From Grifola frondosa (Eukaryota > Basidiomycota > Agaricomycetes > Polyporales > Grifolaceae), in assembly GCA_001683735.1 (NCBI GenBank), contig LUGG01000003.1, positions 868,001-932,000 of the forward strand: a stretch of 64,000 bases of DNA, read 5' to 3'. Positions 1 to 10,807 of this stretch are shown one piece after another. The translations under genes and the position numbers were made by a program. The number at the start of each line of letters is the position of its first letter. The stretch's first letter is position 1. The notes under the pieces were generated by a model. The model saw nothing but the letters and a program-made list of their open reading frames with translations, was not told the origin of the DNA and searched no databases.

Positions 1-394
1 ATAGGAAATGGGGGAAGCCGTGAATGCGATCGATCCAGTCTTCGAAGTCGTCCTCGAGTTCTTCGGTATACCTGGCTGTCGCGGTCTTCTGGAGAGTCCG
101 TCGGGTCCGTGGTTGCTACCTGGGACATGAACGAGTTCGAAGTGGAATGTGAGGATAGAAACGATCCATGATTGATGCTGGCGGAAGGGGATATATCGGA
201 TTCGAAGCATGCCTTTGATGTATCGTGCGTCAACTTCGACGACGAGATTGCGGACTCCGAGAAGATAGAGGCGAAGGGCTCGCAATGCGTGGAACAAACC
301 ATAGATTTCGAGTTTTGGTTGAGAGAATCGCGACTCGCGATCGTTGAGAGTGATGGATCCGAAGCGACTGTAGTAACGAACTCTCGAATTTGCT

Positions 395-1641
395 TCATCG
401 CACTGACAGAGGATAGAATCCGACCGCTATGTAGGAGGTATCGACTGCGAGGATGACATTCGCGGATGAGTTGTAATTGATTGCACGAAGGGCGGGAGAT
501 TCGATAAGGGCCTGCTTCAAGTCCTCTTGCGCTTGGATCTGCTTCGGACCGAATTCGAAGGGTATACCCTTCCGAGTGAGGTAGACGAGGGGGTGTGCGT
601 TTCGCGAAGTTCTTGATAAAGATTCGAACGACTCCAAGAATGCGCGAACTTCAGAGAGGTCCTTGCAGGGCCCCCAGTTCTTGACGACTGCGACTCGTGA
701 ATCTTCGGGTCTGCGTCCTTCATGCGTGCAGCGATGTCCAACCACGACGATTTCTTCGCCGCACAACATGGACTTGACTCCTGAGAAGGTGCCGTTGCAG
801 TATCGCATTCGCTGTACGACGCGATTGAGGTTATGGAGGTGCTCCCAGACGAATCGTCGGACGCTCGGGTTTTCGCGAATGGTCTCGAAGGTGCCTTCGG
901 AGAGAAGGTATCGACTCGCAGGGCCTCGGATAGGGACGTCGTCGATGTATGGAATCGTGATGTGTGGAATCTCGGGCTGAAGAATGTGGGTGACGTCGTC
1001 GTGGAAGATGGGGACCGCATTCGTCCAACCCATGGGAAGCGTAACAAGTCGATGCGCGCCGTATGGGGTCTGGAAGGTGGTAAGGTCGCGCGAGGATTCC
1101 GCGATCTCGCGTTCATCATACCCGACGTAGAGATCAAGCATGCCGCCGCACGCTCGCCCTCCGAATTGTTCTGCAAGGTGCTCAGGGATTGGTGTAACGC
1201 CGGAATGCTGAATTGTAACAGCGTTGAGAGGCTCTAGACTGTGTACGATGCGAAGGATTTGCCGTCTTTCTTGAGTACGCAGAACCATCGCGAGCGATAG
1301 GATGAGTTAGAGGGCTCGTAAACGCCAGCCTGATTTCTTCCGAATGATCCCGCAGACCTCGTTGTAGATACCTGGTGGAATCGGAATGTTCTTCTGTACC
1401 CAGGGCTTATGCTCGACGACGGGGAACTCGATTGGGGGGAAGAAGTCGGCTCGGAAACGTCCTCGTTCGGTTCGTTCCATGCGAAGGCCTCGTTCTGATT
1501 ACACATGAAGTCGTCGATGAGGTCGAGCTCGGCTGGCCACAGGAATCCGGTGTCGTGTAATTTTCGGAATGCGTCGCGTCGCTCCTGAGTGTAGCGGCCA
1601 GTCGGAGAGAATGGTGGGGGATTAGCATTTAGCGGCGGCAT
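395..1641 (-). pseudogene. Ty3/gypsy reverse transcriptase and start of RNase H, frameshifted
   Basis: The RT polymerase motif reads PYIDDVPIRGPASRY, a YxDD-type active site with Ile at the second position. It is preceded by the substrate-binding stretch TLPMGWTNAVPIFHDDV. The N-terminal part (SRWFCVLKKDGKS) lies in a different frame and joins the rest near 1255-1265 through a one-base shift. Downstream, the connection region (SPALRAINYNSSANVILAVD) runs into RNase H. Beyond 395 the frame changes again, but RNase H continues to about position 100 (VEVDARYIKGML and VHVPGSNHGPDGLSRR are readable on the minus strand). The enzyme would copy element RNA into DNA. The frameshifts make it inactive as written. 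Confidence 0.85.
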
Positions 1642-2289
1642 GGATGCGAGTGGATCGCCTTGAATATTTCGAATAATGCGAAACTTGTCGGAAGTGTCGC
1701 GAGTACCGGTCGGACTTTAAGTGCGGGCTTGTACTTCTTCTTGGCCGATACGAATACAGAGGCGGAAAGCGAAGGGAAACGGGAAAGAAGTCGATTGTCT
1801 AAGGAAGGGGAAAGATGCCGAAAACGATAGGAAAATGGAACCGGAAACGGAGGAAGGATAGAAATTTCTTGATAGGCAAGTGAGGAGTCTATAGTGCGTC
1901 GGCTTAAAGGAGGCCGACTGGGTTGTACGGCGAGGAATCCGAGTCCTTCGCGAATGCGAACTGGCAAGCAGAAAGATAAGTGGCTTTAATGTTTTCCGAA
2001 TTAGTTTTCGTTACAAGACGAGAATACGAAAGAATGGCGGGACTAGCGGACTGGGTATCATATTCGATGGTGATGGCCAACTCTCCTTGATGCAAATCAA
2101 GTCCTCGAGTTCTCCGTAAAATTTACGGCTTGACTGTCATGGTAGTGGTGGTGATCGGGTGGAAACGACTTGCGAATAAAGCGAGGTGGACCGCGGGGAA
2201 TCGTCGGGACTGTCGCAGTCTGCAGAGTGTTCGGACAGCGAATCGTGATTGTCTGTCTTCATTCGCGAAGTTACGAACCACGCTCTGCG

Positions 2290-2530
2290 TTAGAACATCA
2301 AAGGGACGTCCGAGGAGAATATCGTATGCGGCTTGTCGGATAACTGAACCTGGAGATACAAAACGATGTCGGAGACCTGGAACGAGATATTGCGAACGAG
2401 GCCGAGGGACTGATCGACTTCACCGTTGGCGGACTGCATATTGACGCGAATAGAGGGATCGTAAATAAGTCCGAGCGAGTGGCAAACTTCTTCGGACATG
2501 CGATGATTTGCGAGCCTGGATCTATGATAC
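2290..2530 (-). pseudogene. Retrotransposon aspartic-protease remnant
   Basis: The minus strand reads IIDPGSQIIA, the catalytic D-x-G-S-type loop of a retropepsin with Pro in the middle. One missing base follows, then a second frame with MSEEVCHSLGLIYDP and the expected hydrophobic beta-strand pattern (GLVRNISFQVSDIVLYLQV). Its position between zinc knuckle and RT is where the Ty3/gypsy protease sits. It would process the Gag-Pol precursor. The one-base break between catalytic loop and body makes it non-functional as read. Confidence 0.7.
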
Positions 2531-3063
2531 TTTCGACTTCCTCCTTGCTGTCAATGAGACCTTTAATTGATCTAAGAGCATGCGATTCCTTTGCGACGGT
2601 GAGGACCTCGGGTACTTCGCCTGGTCGAAGGCTGCGAAGATAGGTTTCGTAGGGATCGGGGATGACAAGGACTCCCGGACGCGTCGAACCCCGTTAACGA
2701 CTAGCTGTGAGACGGTGGAATCTGCAAGGCTCGGGTGATGTCTACTTCCTCGCGAGCTCGATGTACGCTCCAGTGATGCGATCTGTGGTGCGCTTCGGTG
2801 TGACTGCTTCGCGATACTTGGCTCGGACCTCAGGTGAGATGAGAGTAGCTCTTCTGGGGTAAGGTAAGCATCGGGGACTTCATTGAGCTGCAAAGACATC
2901 TTCCGCGATCCTCGGGTCTTGTACCGGTGCCATAGTGCGATACGCGGGCTCTTTGTCCTTGGGTGCTTTGAAGGGGCCCCCAGATTCCGATCGTGAGGGG
3001 GTGCATAGGTCGCTTCGAGCTTGCGCATAGGGATGCTGCGGCATCGATTTGCAGGTGCAGAGT

Positions 3064-4980
3064 TTACGACAGGTTGGGTTGGATTCGGAGCTTTGTTGGG
3101 GGTGCGGCTGGCGCGATTGCAGACGAAGCTGTGGCTGGGACTTGGGATGGTTGCGCTGCAGGCTCTGAATTGTCGCAGATGGAATGTGATCGAAACGTGA
3201 GGGGGGGAGTCGGTGCGCGATAATTTGGGTTCGCAGCTGGCGGACGTGGGGGAGCGCGACGAGAACTTCTACTCCTCGAAGGTCTCCTTGCCTCGACGCA
3301 GTGCGAGAATTTGCGCTCGAGTGCAGCGATACGATCCTGGTCGCGAGTTGGTAGAGGCTGTGGTGGTGTTAGCGGTGTGGTGCAATTTCCAGTAGCATCT
3401 GAGCGGCCGGGGGTTCGCGTTGGAAGTGAGTTGTCCTTTCGCGAGCTGGTTTGGGTTACGCGAGTGCCATTCGAGGATGCTGTCGCATGGTTGCTCCAGG
3501 AATTGTGCGGGGAACAAATGCGCCCGTGGACAATACAACCTTGTTCTCGTAATTGCGAGGATCCACCGCCTCGATGTCCTGCTGCACAAGCGGGCACGTC
3601 CCGATAACGTGCCAAGGTACCACAGTAATGACAACCTCCTCCTGCCATACCTCCTGGATCCTCCTACGGTCGCTTGATTTGCCGAGGAGCTTGCTGTGGC
3701 TGGTACACGGCTGCGGAGGCTGTGAATGCTTGCGTGATGATCCGCGAACGCCTCGAGGATGGTCGCGATGTCTTCGGACTTGACCGAGGTCTGCGCAGGG
3801 GCTGTCGGAGTCGTGTTGGTAGCTGTGGGAGTAGCTGTCGGATCTCGACCATAGTGCCGTGAAGACATATTGCGCGGCGCGTATTCATCTGCGAGGGGCC
3901 AATGGTCTTCGGATTGTGACGAGGGTTAAGCAGCTGTAGGCGGACTCGATGTCGCGACGTTGCTGAGCAGTGAAAGGTCGAAGGAACATGCGGATGCCTC
4001 GCTTTCGGACATGCGCTTCTTACTGATGAGGAATCGGATGATTTTGAAAAGCTCGCGATAGAATTCGCCGACGTCAGCTGCAGTGGAGATCCCTAGTCGC
4101 GATCGTCTCCGACGAGTCGGTCGAGGTCCTGCATCGTGAACTTGCGATCCTTATCCTCGGTTGGATACATCTTCTTGACTTCATCGCCAGTCGCATAGGT
4201 AATGGCTGCGTCTGCGTATGAGGGAAGCTGGTCCCACATATCCGCGGTGTCACCGGAAGTAGCGAATCGCAGTGCTTCTTCTTTTCGGCTTCGAGGGTGC
4301 ATTCGTGAGATTTCCGAAGAGGTACTCTAAGTCTTCGAATATCGTCCGAGCGTGCGCGGTTCGCTCGGCTTGAATGTGGGAGCGGTGTGATGACCGCGAG
4401 CAGGCATGTTCGTTGTCATTTTTGCTGCTAAGATGGGGGCTGGAGGATTCGGAATAGGATTTGATGAGGGGCTGCCTGTGGAGTCGGATTGCTTGGGGGT
4501 ACAGACGGGCGTGAGGGAACGCGAATCGGAATACGAGAGAAGGTAGGTCGAGTAGGATCAGAAGGCGCTCGGGGACGTCTTGGAACCTGGTCGAGATGAT
4601 GAAAGGTGTCTGACTGGGGACGCGATTGGAAGGGGTGAGTAGAAGGGATAAGTTCGGACTCGCGCTCGGGTGCGTGATCAGGTGCAGGGTCAAGGTACTC
4701 GAGCGAGGAAGCTGTCGAAGACTCGCGCTTGACGACGACCTCCTCCTCAACGTCTGGGTGGTGGAAAGAGAGCGAACGACTTCCGATGGTCTTGGCCTAA
4801 ACGAAGGCCAGAGGGAAGCGAAGGAAGGTGTGACGACACAGGGTTCGGAGTAGGGGAAAGTGGGGACGGGGGATGTAATGGAGATTCTTCGGGTAACGGG
4901 GGAATCCCAAGATCGGGAGTGGATGATCGCGACGTCTCTGTAAGCTCGGTGAGGGGGCTCAACAGAGAGAGAGACACCCT
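3064..4980 (-). pseudogene. Retrotransposon gag region with damaged CCHC zinc knuckle
   Basis: A CHYCGT motif begins a nucleocapsid-type zinc knuckle near 3630. The expected G-H...C spacing is lost after it (LARYRDVPAC) because the frame slips. The following ILEWHSRNPNQLA segment, normally just downstream in these elements, lies in another frame (about 3440). Upstream are a conserved-looking gag piece (4302-4093, DMWDQLPSYADAAITYATG) and a Ser/Pro-rich N-terminus ending near 4977. Gag would form the particle and bind RNA. At least two frame changes separate these parts. Confidence 0.65.
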
Positions 4981-6892
4981 CGACGATTGGTTCGCTATTT
5001 TGAAAGGGCTGTATGAGGGACTAGGAACGGGGCTCGGAAACGCAACTAGAAAGACTTGGATCTGAAATAAAACTCCGGGAACCGCGACGAAGGATGCGGA
5101 AGAAACCCCTCGCGGTGGGCTCCAAAATGATATGACTCGAACGGGATCGGACTAAAACCTAATAATAAACCCACACACACACTCTCTCTGTATGCAAGGA
5201 GGTCGTAGCACGGATCGGAAGTTACGAGGTATGTCGCGAGTGGGCCTAACGGCTTCCGTCTTGGTTCCGAGCTCGAAGTGTGAACACGAATGTAAATACG
5301 AAGGGATGGGGAATGGAACTCGGAAGAGGAAACGCAAGGATAACTCAGCTCTATTCGCGACGGTGTGTGTCCGGACGCGAGACTTGCACGAACTCCTCGT
5401 GCTTCTCGGAAACGCAGTCGCAGTGCTTCAGAAATGTAGTCGCAGTCGCAGTGTAAAAGCTCAATCGCAAAGGGAAACGCAGTGAAACGCAATCGCAGTA
5501 TAACTTGGGGTAGACGCAATGTGAGACGAGGGTGCGATCCGAAGGCGGTCGCAATGAGTCGCAGTGCTGGAACTGAGCTCTCAACTCGAGGGGAAAACTT
5601 GTCTGAATTCAGTAAAGTAATTACAGGGTATTTATCGACGAGTCCGAGTCCGATTCATGTGAAAAATGACCATGGACGACGCTCGGAAGCCCGAAGTAGA
5701 CGTAGCCAAATGCGAAGAAGAGGGTAATGATATGATGAGGAAAGGGATACGGATTGGGATATATTGAGGAGGCAGGGGAGGGACCAAACGTGCATGAGCT
5801 CGTACGAAACGTAGCAACTGCGGTTGAACTACTAGGTTTGCCTTATCCGGAAGGGAAATGATTGCGATAGCCTCGGGGGTTGCAGCGCGAATCCGATCGC
5901 CAATACGATCTCGCCCTGGCCATGCGGACATACCTGAAACGGGTCCAAGTCTATCGGGCTATTTCGGAGCGATGCCGAAAGGCCCTGATGTCGTACGATG
6001 CGGTCTCCATGCGGATCCGGCGAGATCGGGCCGTCCGATCGGACTGTCCCGACAGTCTGGCTCGGTCGATCGCAGATGCGTGTAGTGCGCGTGTGCTCAG
6101 CGCGAGGATACTCCGGCGTCTGAGAAGGGCTTCGGCTTGATTAGGAAAGCCGATCCCGATGGTGCGCGCGGTAGGTGGAAGTGCGGGCTCGCGTTCGCAT
6201 TCGATTGGCCGCAATCGCGAAGAGAGTCGGAGATGCGGTAGATGTTGCGTGCGTATCAGCGCGTGGCGTCGCGACGCAGCAACTTCCAGGTGATTTTTTG
6301 AAATGTTGGGGAAGGCGTTGACGGATCAATCGAGCTCCCCTTGGCGAGGCAGAGAACAGGGTTGACGAGCATTTCTAGAGAATTGGCACCTCGCGCTGAA
6401 TGTCGCATGACGTATGTGTCAACATTGATTGGCCCAGCGCCACCATTGAAGTCCGAGTCATGAACTTGACCGGCACATGACCTAGTGCATTCTCCTGATT
6501 GATTGTGTCATAGAAGCTGCCGAAAAAAACAGCCGATGATATGTAGTCAGCAAATCCCGTTAGAGCTACGTCAATTACCTTTGAGCAATCAATAAGATGT
6601 CCTTCAAGCTCAGATGGAGCCACTTCAGATCCGTTCATTTTGATGAGCCTCTAATACAATGTGGTGAACACATTGCCGTTATCGCGCGCATCGCTCGATA
6701 TCTGTACGTAGAAGAAAACCCGAACGGACCACCACAAGCGAAATGAATACCTAGACACGGGGAAGTAAACGAAATTACAAGAAATGCGGCACGCACGCAC
6801 CTTTCGCGAAATATTCATTCTGCCTTGACTTCTGAGAACAGTGGGTCTCCCAAGGGTAGATTAGAACTGCAGAGAGTAAGCCAGGTATATAA
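4981..6892. other. No supported gene; short CGCAGT-type repeats
   Basis: I find no conserved protein here. Between about 5405 and 5570 the motif CGCAGT/CGCAAT recurs many times at irregular spacing on the plus strand, a low-complexity patch. The flank of the retroelement, possibly including an LTR, may lie here, but no terminal pair can be matched because the other end is outside the window. An 87-codon minus-strand frame at 6375-6638 resembles nothing I know and has no visible splice context. Confidence 0.5.
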
Positions 6893-7521
6893 ATGAAAAC
6901 TTTGTGCAAAGACTTACCTCAGAGCACGAACATGCCTCTGTCCAACCAGTCCCCTGCCTCAGACCCCGCATCCCTACAAGGCGCCTCCCACGGGCGTGCG
7001 TATGAACGGCGGCCTGATTCGCCGTTCCCAGTGCAACAAGAGGAGGACGAAGAATTATACGACGATGACGACGGGTCTGCCACCATTATCGCTCCGTACC
7101 GTAAGTAAAGGCGATCATCAATATATGAAGGACTTAGCTTACCGTTAATAGAACCGACGGTCTTCGCCAACCACGCTGCTCGGATTGGCGAGGAGGAAAC
7201 TGGGATTGCGCACCTGAAAGCACGGGTCGACCGGCTCGAACAGACACTCAACACTCTGGTGAACCAAGTGAGTATATTAATATATCTACACATTTACAAT
7301 CCTAACAAAGATCTTAGTTCGCAGTAATGGTAAGAGAGTAAACATAGTGTTACTCACGATCTGATATCATCCACCAGCTCGAGCTTGTGGTGAATGCGAA
7401 CATCACCCGGTCGAACGTCGCGTCATCGTCCCAGGAGCCGCCGTTGTCTACTCGTCCTCGCCGTACAGTCGATAAATTTGTAGTATACTTACGTCGGACG
7501 CAATATCCGCCCGCACAATGA
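6893..7521 (+). CDS. Small acidic, coiled-coil hypothetical protein (4 exons)
   Basis: Proposed exons are 6893-7100, 7152-7267, 7318-7329 and 7378-7521, giving 159 aa. All junctions are GT...AG and keep frame. The third exon is a 12-bp micro-exon (FAVM). A start at 6932 is equally possible. The N-terminus is Ser/Pro-rich, then a strongly acidic patch (EEDEELYDDDD), then a probable coiled coil with leucines at heptad-like spacing (IAHLKARVDRLEQTLNTLV), and a basic C-terminus. I do not recognise a family. The exon next door (7.6-8.3 kb) is an Arg/Glu-rich repeat in the same direction and may once have belonged to the same gene. Function unknown. Confidence 0.5.
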
Positions 7522-7611
7522 GAAATTGATAGAATTGTGTGAACTAAGTGTGAACTAAATGGATACACTGTCATCGATGCAAGGACAGCCGCTGTCTCCG
7601 CGACGGTTCCG

Positions 7612-8150
7612 GGGAGAAGGAACGACCGCGTGAAGAGGGCGAGCGGGAACGCCGCCTGAGAGGTCGCGGCAAAGGCGAACGTTGCCGCCACGATCGCGAG
7701 ATAGGCCGCATGCACGACCGTGAGATGGACCGCCTGCGCACGGTCCCAGAGAGAAGGACGACCGCGTGAAGAGGGCGAACGGGAACGCCGCCTGAGAGAT
7801 CGCGGCGAAGGCGAACGTTGTCGCCACGATCGCGAGATAGGCCGCCTGCGCGACCGCGAGATGGACCGCCTGCGCGACGGTCCTGGAGAGAAGGGACGAC
7901 CACGTGAAGAGGGCGAACGGGAACGCCGCCTGAGAGATCGCGGCGAAGGCGAACGTTGTCGCCACGATCGCGAGATAGGCCGCCTGTGCGACCGCAAGAT
8001 GGACCGCCTGCGCAACGGTCCCGGAGAGAAGGAATGACCACGTGAAGAGGGCGAATGGGAACGCCGCCTGAGAGGTCGCGGCGAAGGCGAACGTTGCCGC
8101 CACGATCGCGAGATAGGCCGCCTGCGCGACGGTCCCGGAGAGAAATCGCG
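7612..8150 (+). repeat. About 138-bp tandem repeat, four copies plus a partial one
   Basis: Units start near 7612, 7748, 7886 and 8024 and are 90-95% alike by eye. On the plus strand each unit encodes a charged repeat of about 46 residues beginning near RPREEGERERRLRDRG. The first unit carries an extra base and the fourth an in-frame TGA near 8034. All three minus-strand frames are also open here because of base composition, producing Arg/Ser-rich or Ala-rich artefacts. I take the plus strand as the original coding strand because its repeat continues into a coiled-coil-like tail (8209 onward). Confidence 0.75.
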
Positions 8151-8320
8151 TGGACAGTGCAGTGAATGTCTCAGCGAAGAGGGAGACTGCTTCTCTGAAT
8201 GCCGTGGTGTGTCGAGTGTGGCTGCCGAGGATGCGACGCTGGAGGCAAGGAAATGGCGTTTAGAAACGCTCCAGGAGCAACTCGAAACGGCAAAAGCCAC
8301 GGTAAAGGGCGTCGCACGCC
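7720..8320 (+). pseudogene. Remnant of an Arg/Glu-rich coiled-coil gene
   Basis: After the repeat array the plus strand reads EDATLEARKWRLETLQEQL, a heptad-rich helix, then loses protein character near 8310. Frame breaks in the first unit and a stop in the fourth prevent one continuous reading. The segment lies tail-to-tail with, and overlaps, the minus-strand gene ending at 8171. It may be the 3' part of the small gene at 6893-7521. Function unknown. Confidence 0.4.
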
Positions 8321-9515
8321 ATCTTCCTTGCGACTCTGCTGGGCCTCCTCGGCTGGAATTTCCCTCTTGGACTCTATCCCTTCCATGGCCTCTCCAACCG
8401 GAAGTGTTTTTGCCACATCAACCTCGCGAGCTGTAGCGTCAGTTCGTTCACGCTCCACAGTTTCTTGAGCTACACGAGCCTCAGCCGCCTGACGCTCCGC
8501 AACTACAACCGCCCATGGCCTTGTCCAGTCAGCAAATTGGTACTGAGGCTCCACCTCCCAGCCCGAATCTTCGTCTTCCGAACTTGACCTCCTCGCGCCT
8601 TTTCTGCGCTGCCTTTGCTCCTTTCGACGGCGCCTCCGATTCGCTTTTGCAGGGAGATTCGGATGATGTTCTTTCTCATCAAACGGATCAATGCTGAACC
8701 TACTGTCCAGCTCCTGCAACTTGACTTCTGAGCCAGATTGGAGAGGAGGCATAGAGTTGACAATAATCCAGCACGGTATTCCCAAGAAAACTAAAAATTT
8801 TGCCGTGGCGCTATCTGCGAAGTCCAGCCAACAACCCCTACACGACTGGAGTTGGAGAGCACGGGGAATCAAACCATTATTGAATGATTGGCATAGAAAT
8901 CCGTGCCAGGCGAATGAACGATAATCAAGGATGTACTGCTGAATGAGCGCGACCCTCTTTCGGTGCTTCTCCAGCGTTGAATCACATATTTCGAAGTCAC
9001 TCAATGCATCGCGAATTTCCGAAGTATCACGAATGATGCTAGACGACGCTGAAAGCTCCGCCAAGCATGCAAGTTCTATGGATGAACGATACATCCCTAA
9101 TAAAGACTCCAAAAATAACGGTGAGGGACGACCATGACGATTCTGATAGTTGTGGGTGCGAAATGAGACGGTATCCTCCATTGTGACGAATGCGGAATCA
9201 ATGTCCGTACCATCTTGCTCGTACACGAATGGACGATGAGGCCTGGCAGGATCATATCGCTGCGGATGTATAGTCCAGTCATGCCAAGCCCACCTTCCGT
9301 CCGCATATTGAAAAGGAGATTGAGAGAGAGGGGGGGGGTGGCGTTGGGATGTAGGACGCGTTCGGAGATATCGCAAAGTGCTTGTCGTCCAATTGACAAT
9401 ACGACTTCATACCTAAATGACCACGGAAATCCGCGAAGGCAACACATGATGGATCTTCCTCGGGAAGAACGGGAAGACGGGCTTGTGGAGCAAAAGTAAT
9501 ATTTGTCGACATCAT
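8171..9515 (-). CDS. Uncharacterised fungal protein with coiled-coil C-terminus, one homopolymer frameshift
   Basis: Two minus-strand frames join near 9325-9335 at a run of nine G (plus strand). Restoring one base gives a protein of about 450 aa from Met at 9515. The N-terminal half has features of a folded domain rich in aromatics (DGRWAWHDWTIHPQRYDP, FVYEQDGTDIDSAFVTMEDT). The middle is helical. The C-terminal third has a basic patch (KANRRRRRKEQRQRRKGARR), an acidic stretch and a coiled coil (ERQAAEARVAQETVERE). I do not recognise a named family. The last 50 or so codons overlap, antisense, the remnant coiled-coil exon on the plus strand, so the true stop may be earlier. An exon upstream of 9515 is possible. 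Confidence 0.55.
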
Positions 9516-9801
9516 TCAAGTTACCTGGTGGATCATTCAACGCCCTGAAATAGACAAGGAAAGAAATTCCACGAACTAGATTGTAAGTACAGAAGCAAAG
9601 GCAATGGACTATTGCCACAGCAAAGTAGTGAGCAGCCGAGATGTCTGTGTACCAGTGTTAGGCGGAAGGTTCTGTACATCAACGCGAAAGTAAACGTACA
9701 CAATCAGGCCTTGAAATTGGAGCCTGAAGAAAGGTTCACGTACCGTTCCTGGTCACAATGGGACCTCAAAGGCAAAGTACAGAAAATCAAAGCGTCCTAG
9801 G

Positions 9802-10764
9802 TGACACGGCGGCGGGGACGTGGGAGACAGAGGACGCGGTGGTCAGAATAGGGATGCGGCGGTGAGCACGACACGATGCCCGGATACTGAAGCAGGATCT
9901 CGAGGAGAGAGCAGCTAGGCTGCAGGGTTCACTGTCGCCGACGATGGCAACAGAGAGGACAACACCACCACCGCTGAGAGCGATAGTGATGTGTCACGCG
10001 CAATACACCGCTGGGAGCGATATAGAGCGCGGCCACGGGTCCAGGAGGAGAGGAACGCGTCGGTCGTCGAGTCGGGGAGGATGGCGGGAACGGAACAAAG
10101 GATGTTTTAGCGCCCAAACCGTGCGATGTGATGTGATGCCACGGCGGGCAGTCACGAGCCGAGGCCCGATCTTGAGGCCTCGAAATCTAATACGCCACTT
10201 GTTTGCTCTCCGATTGAAGATCCGATAGGCCGACACGAGGGCCTGCGATAAGCGCTTGTATGAGCGCTGTGTAATGTTATTTGTGTGTTTGCTTGTTCCA
10301 GTACTTTGTTCTGGGACGTCTTCCTTTCCAAATTCAATGACTCGTCTATTTGTCGCGCCCCCGATAAGCGCTTGTTTCTATGTGGCATTGTTTGTTTGTT
10401 CCAATCTGTTCTGGGACGTGGGCTTCCTTTCCAAATCCAACGACTCCATTTCCCTTCGAAGTCCCAAGTCTTATCCTCCCCCGACTCGACGACCGACGCG
10501 TTCCTCTGCATTCCTCTCCTCCTGGACCCGTGGCCGCGCTCTATATCGCTCCCAGCAGTGTATTGCGCGTGACACATCACTATCGCTCTCAGCGGTGGTG
10601 GTGTTGTCCTCTCTGTTGCCGTCGTCGGCGACAGTGAACCCTGCAGCCTAGCTGCTCTCTCCTCGAGATCCTGCTTCAGTATCCGGGCATCGTGTCGTGC
10701 TCACCGCCGCATCCCTATTCTGACCACCGCGTCGTCTGTTCTTACACGTCCCCGCCGCCGTGTC
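9802..10764. repeat. Inverted repeat, arms about 280 bp, spacer about 400 bp
   Basis: The segment 9802-10084 is a near-perfect reverse complement of about 10485-10764. Shared landmarks include the boxes CGGCGGCGGGGACGT, CCCGGATACTGAAGCAGGAT and GGCCACGGGTCCAGGAGGAG. The right arm continues leftward to about 10240 as a forward leader-like sequence with two copies of a GCGCTT...GAGCGC/TTCTATG motif followed by TTCTGGGACGT. A third, forward copy lies at 16675-16985. The transcript start of the Ulp1-like gene lies just right of the right arm. Confidence 0.8.
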
Positions 10765-10807
10765 CTCACTCCCGTTGTGCTTAGCGATTCTTACACTCTT
10801 CTCCATC

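Larger units (their letters stand above)
1..4980 (-). mobile_element. Degenerate Ty3/gypsy LTR retrotransposon, cut by the left window edge
   Basis: On the minus strand the order is Ser/Pro-rich gag N-terminus (about 4980-4250), gag core (4302-4093), zinc-knuckle region (about 3650-3270), aspartic-protease region (about 2530-2290), reverse transcriptase (1641-395) and RNase H (about 395-100). Protease before RT with no integrase in between fits Ty3/gypsy order, and the integrase should lie left of position 1. Coding is scattered over all three frames with several single-base shifts, so this copy cannot encode one polyprotein as read. No LTR pair or primer-binding site could be fixed. An LTR might lie in 5.0-5.9 kb, where no gene is visible. 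Assignment to Ty3/gypsy is firm from the RT and RNase H motifs. Confidence 0.85.

Noticed and set aside
7350..8300. Long minus-strand frames (316, 182 and 156 codons) that look like an SR-repeat protein
   Set aside because: They lie over the 138-bp repeat in all three minus frames at once, an effect of base composition and periodicity. The plus strand has the coiled-coil continuation.
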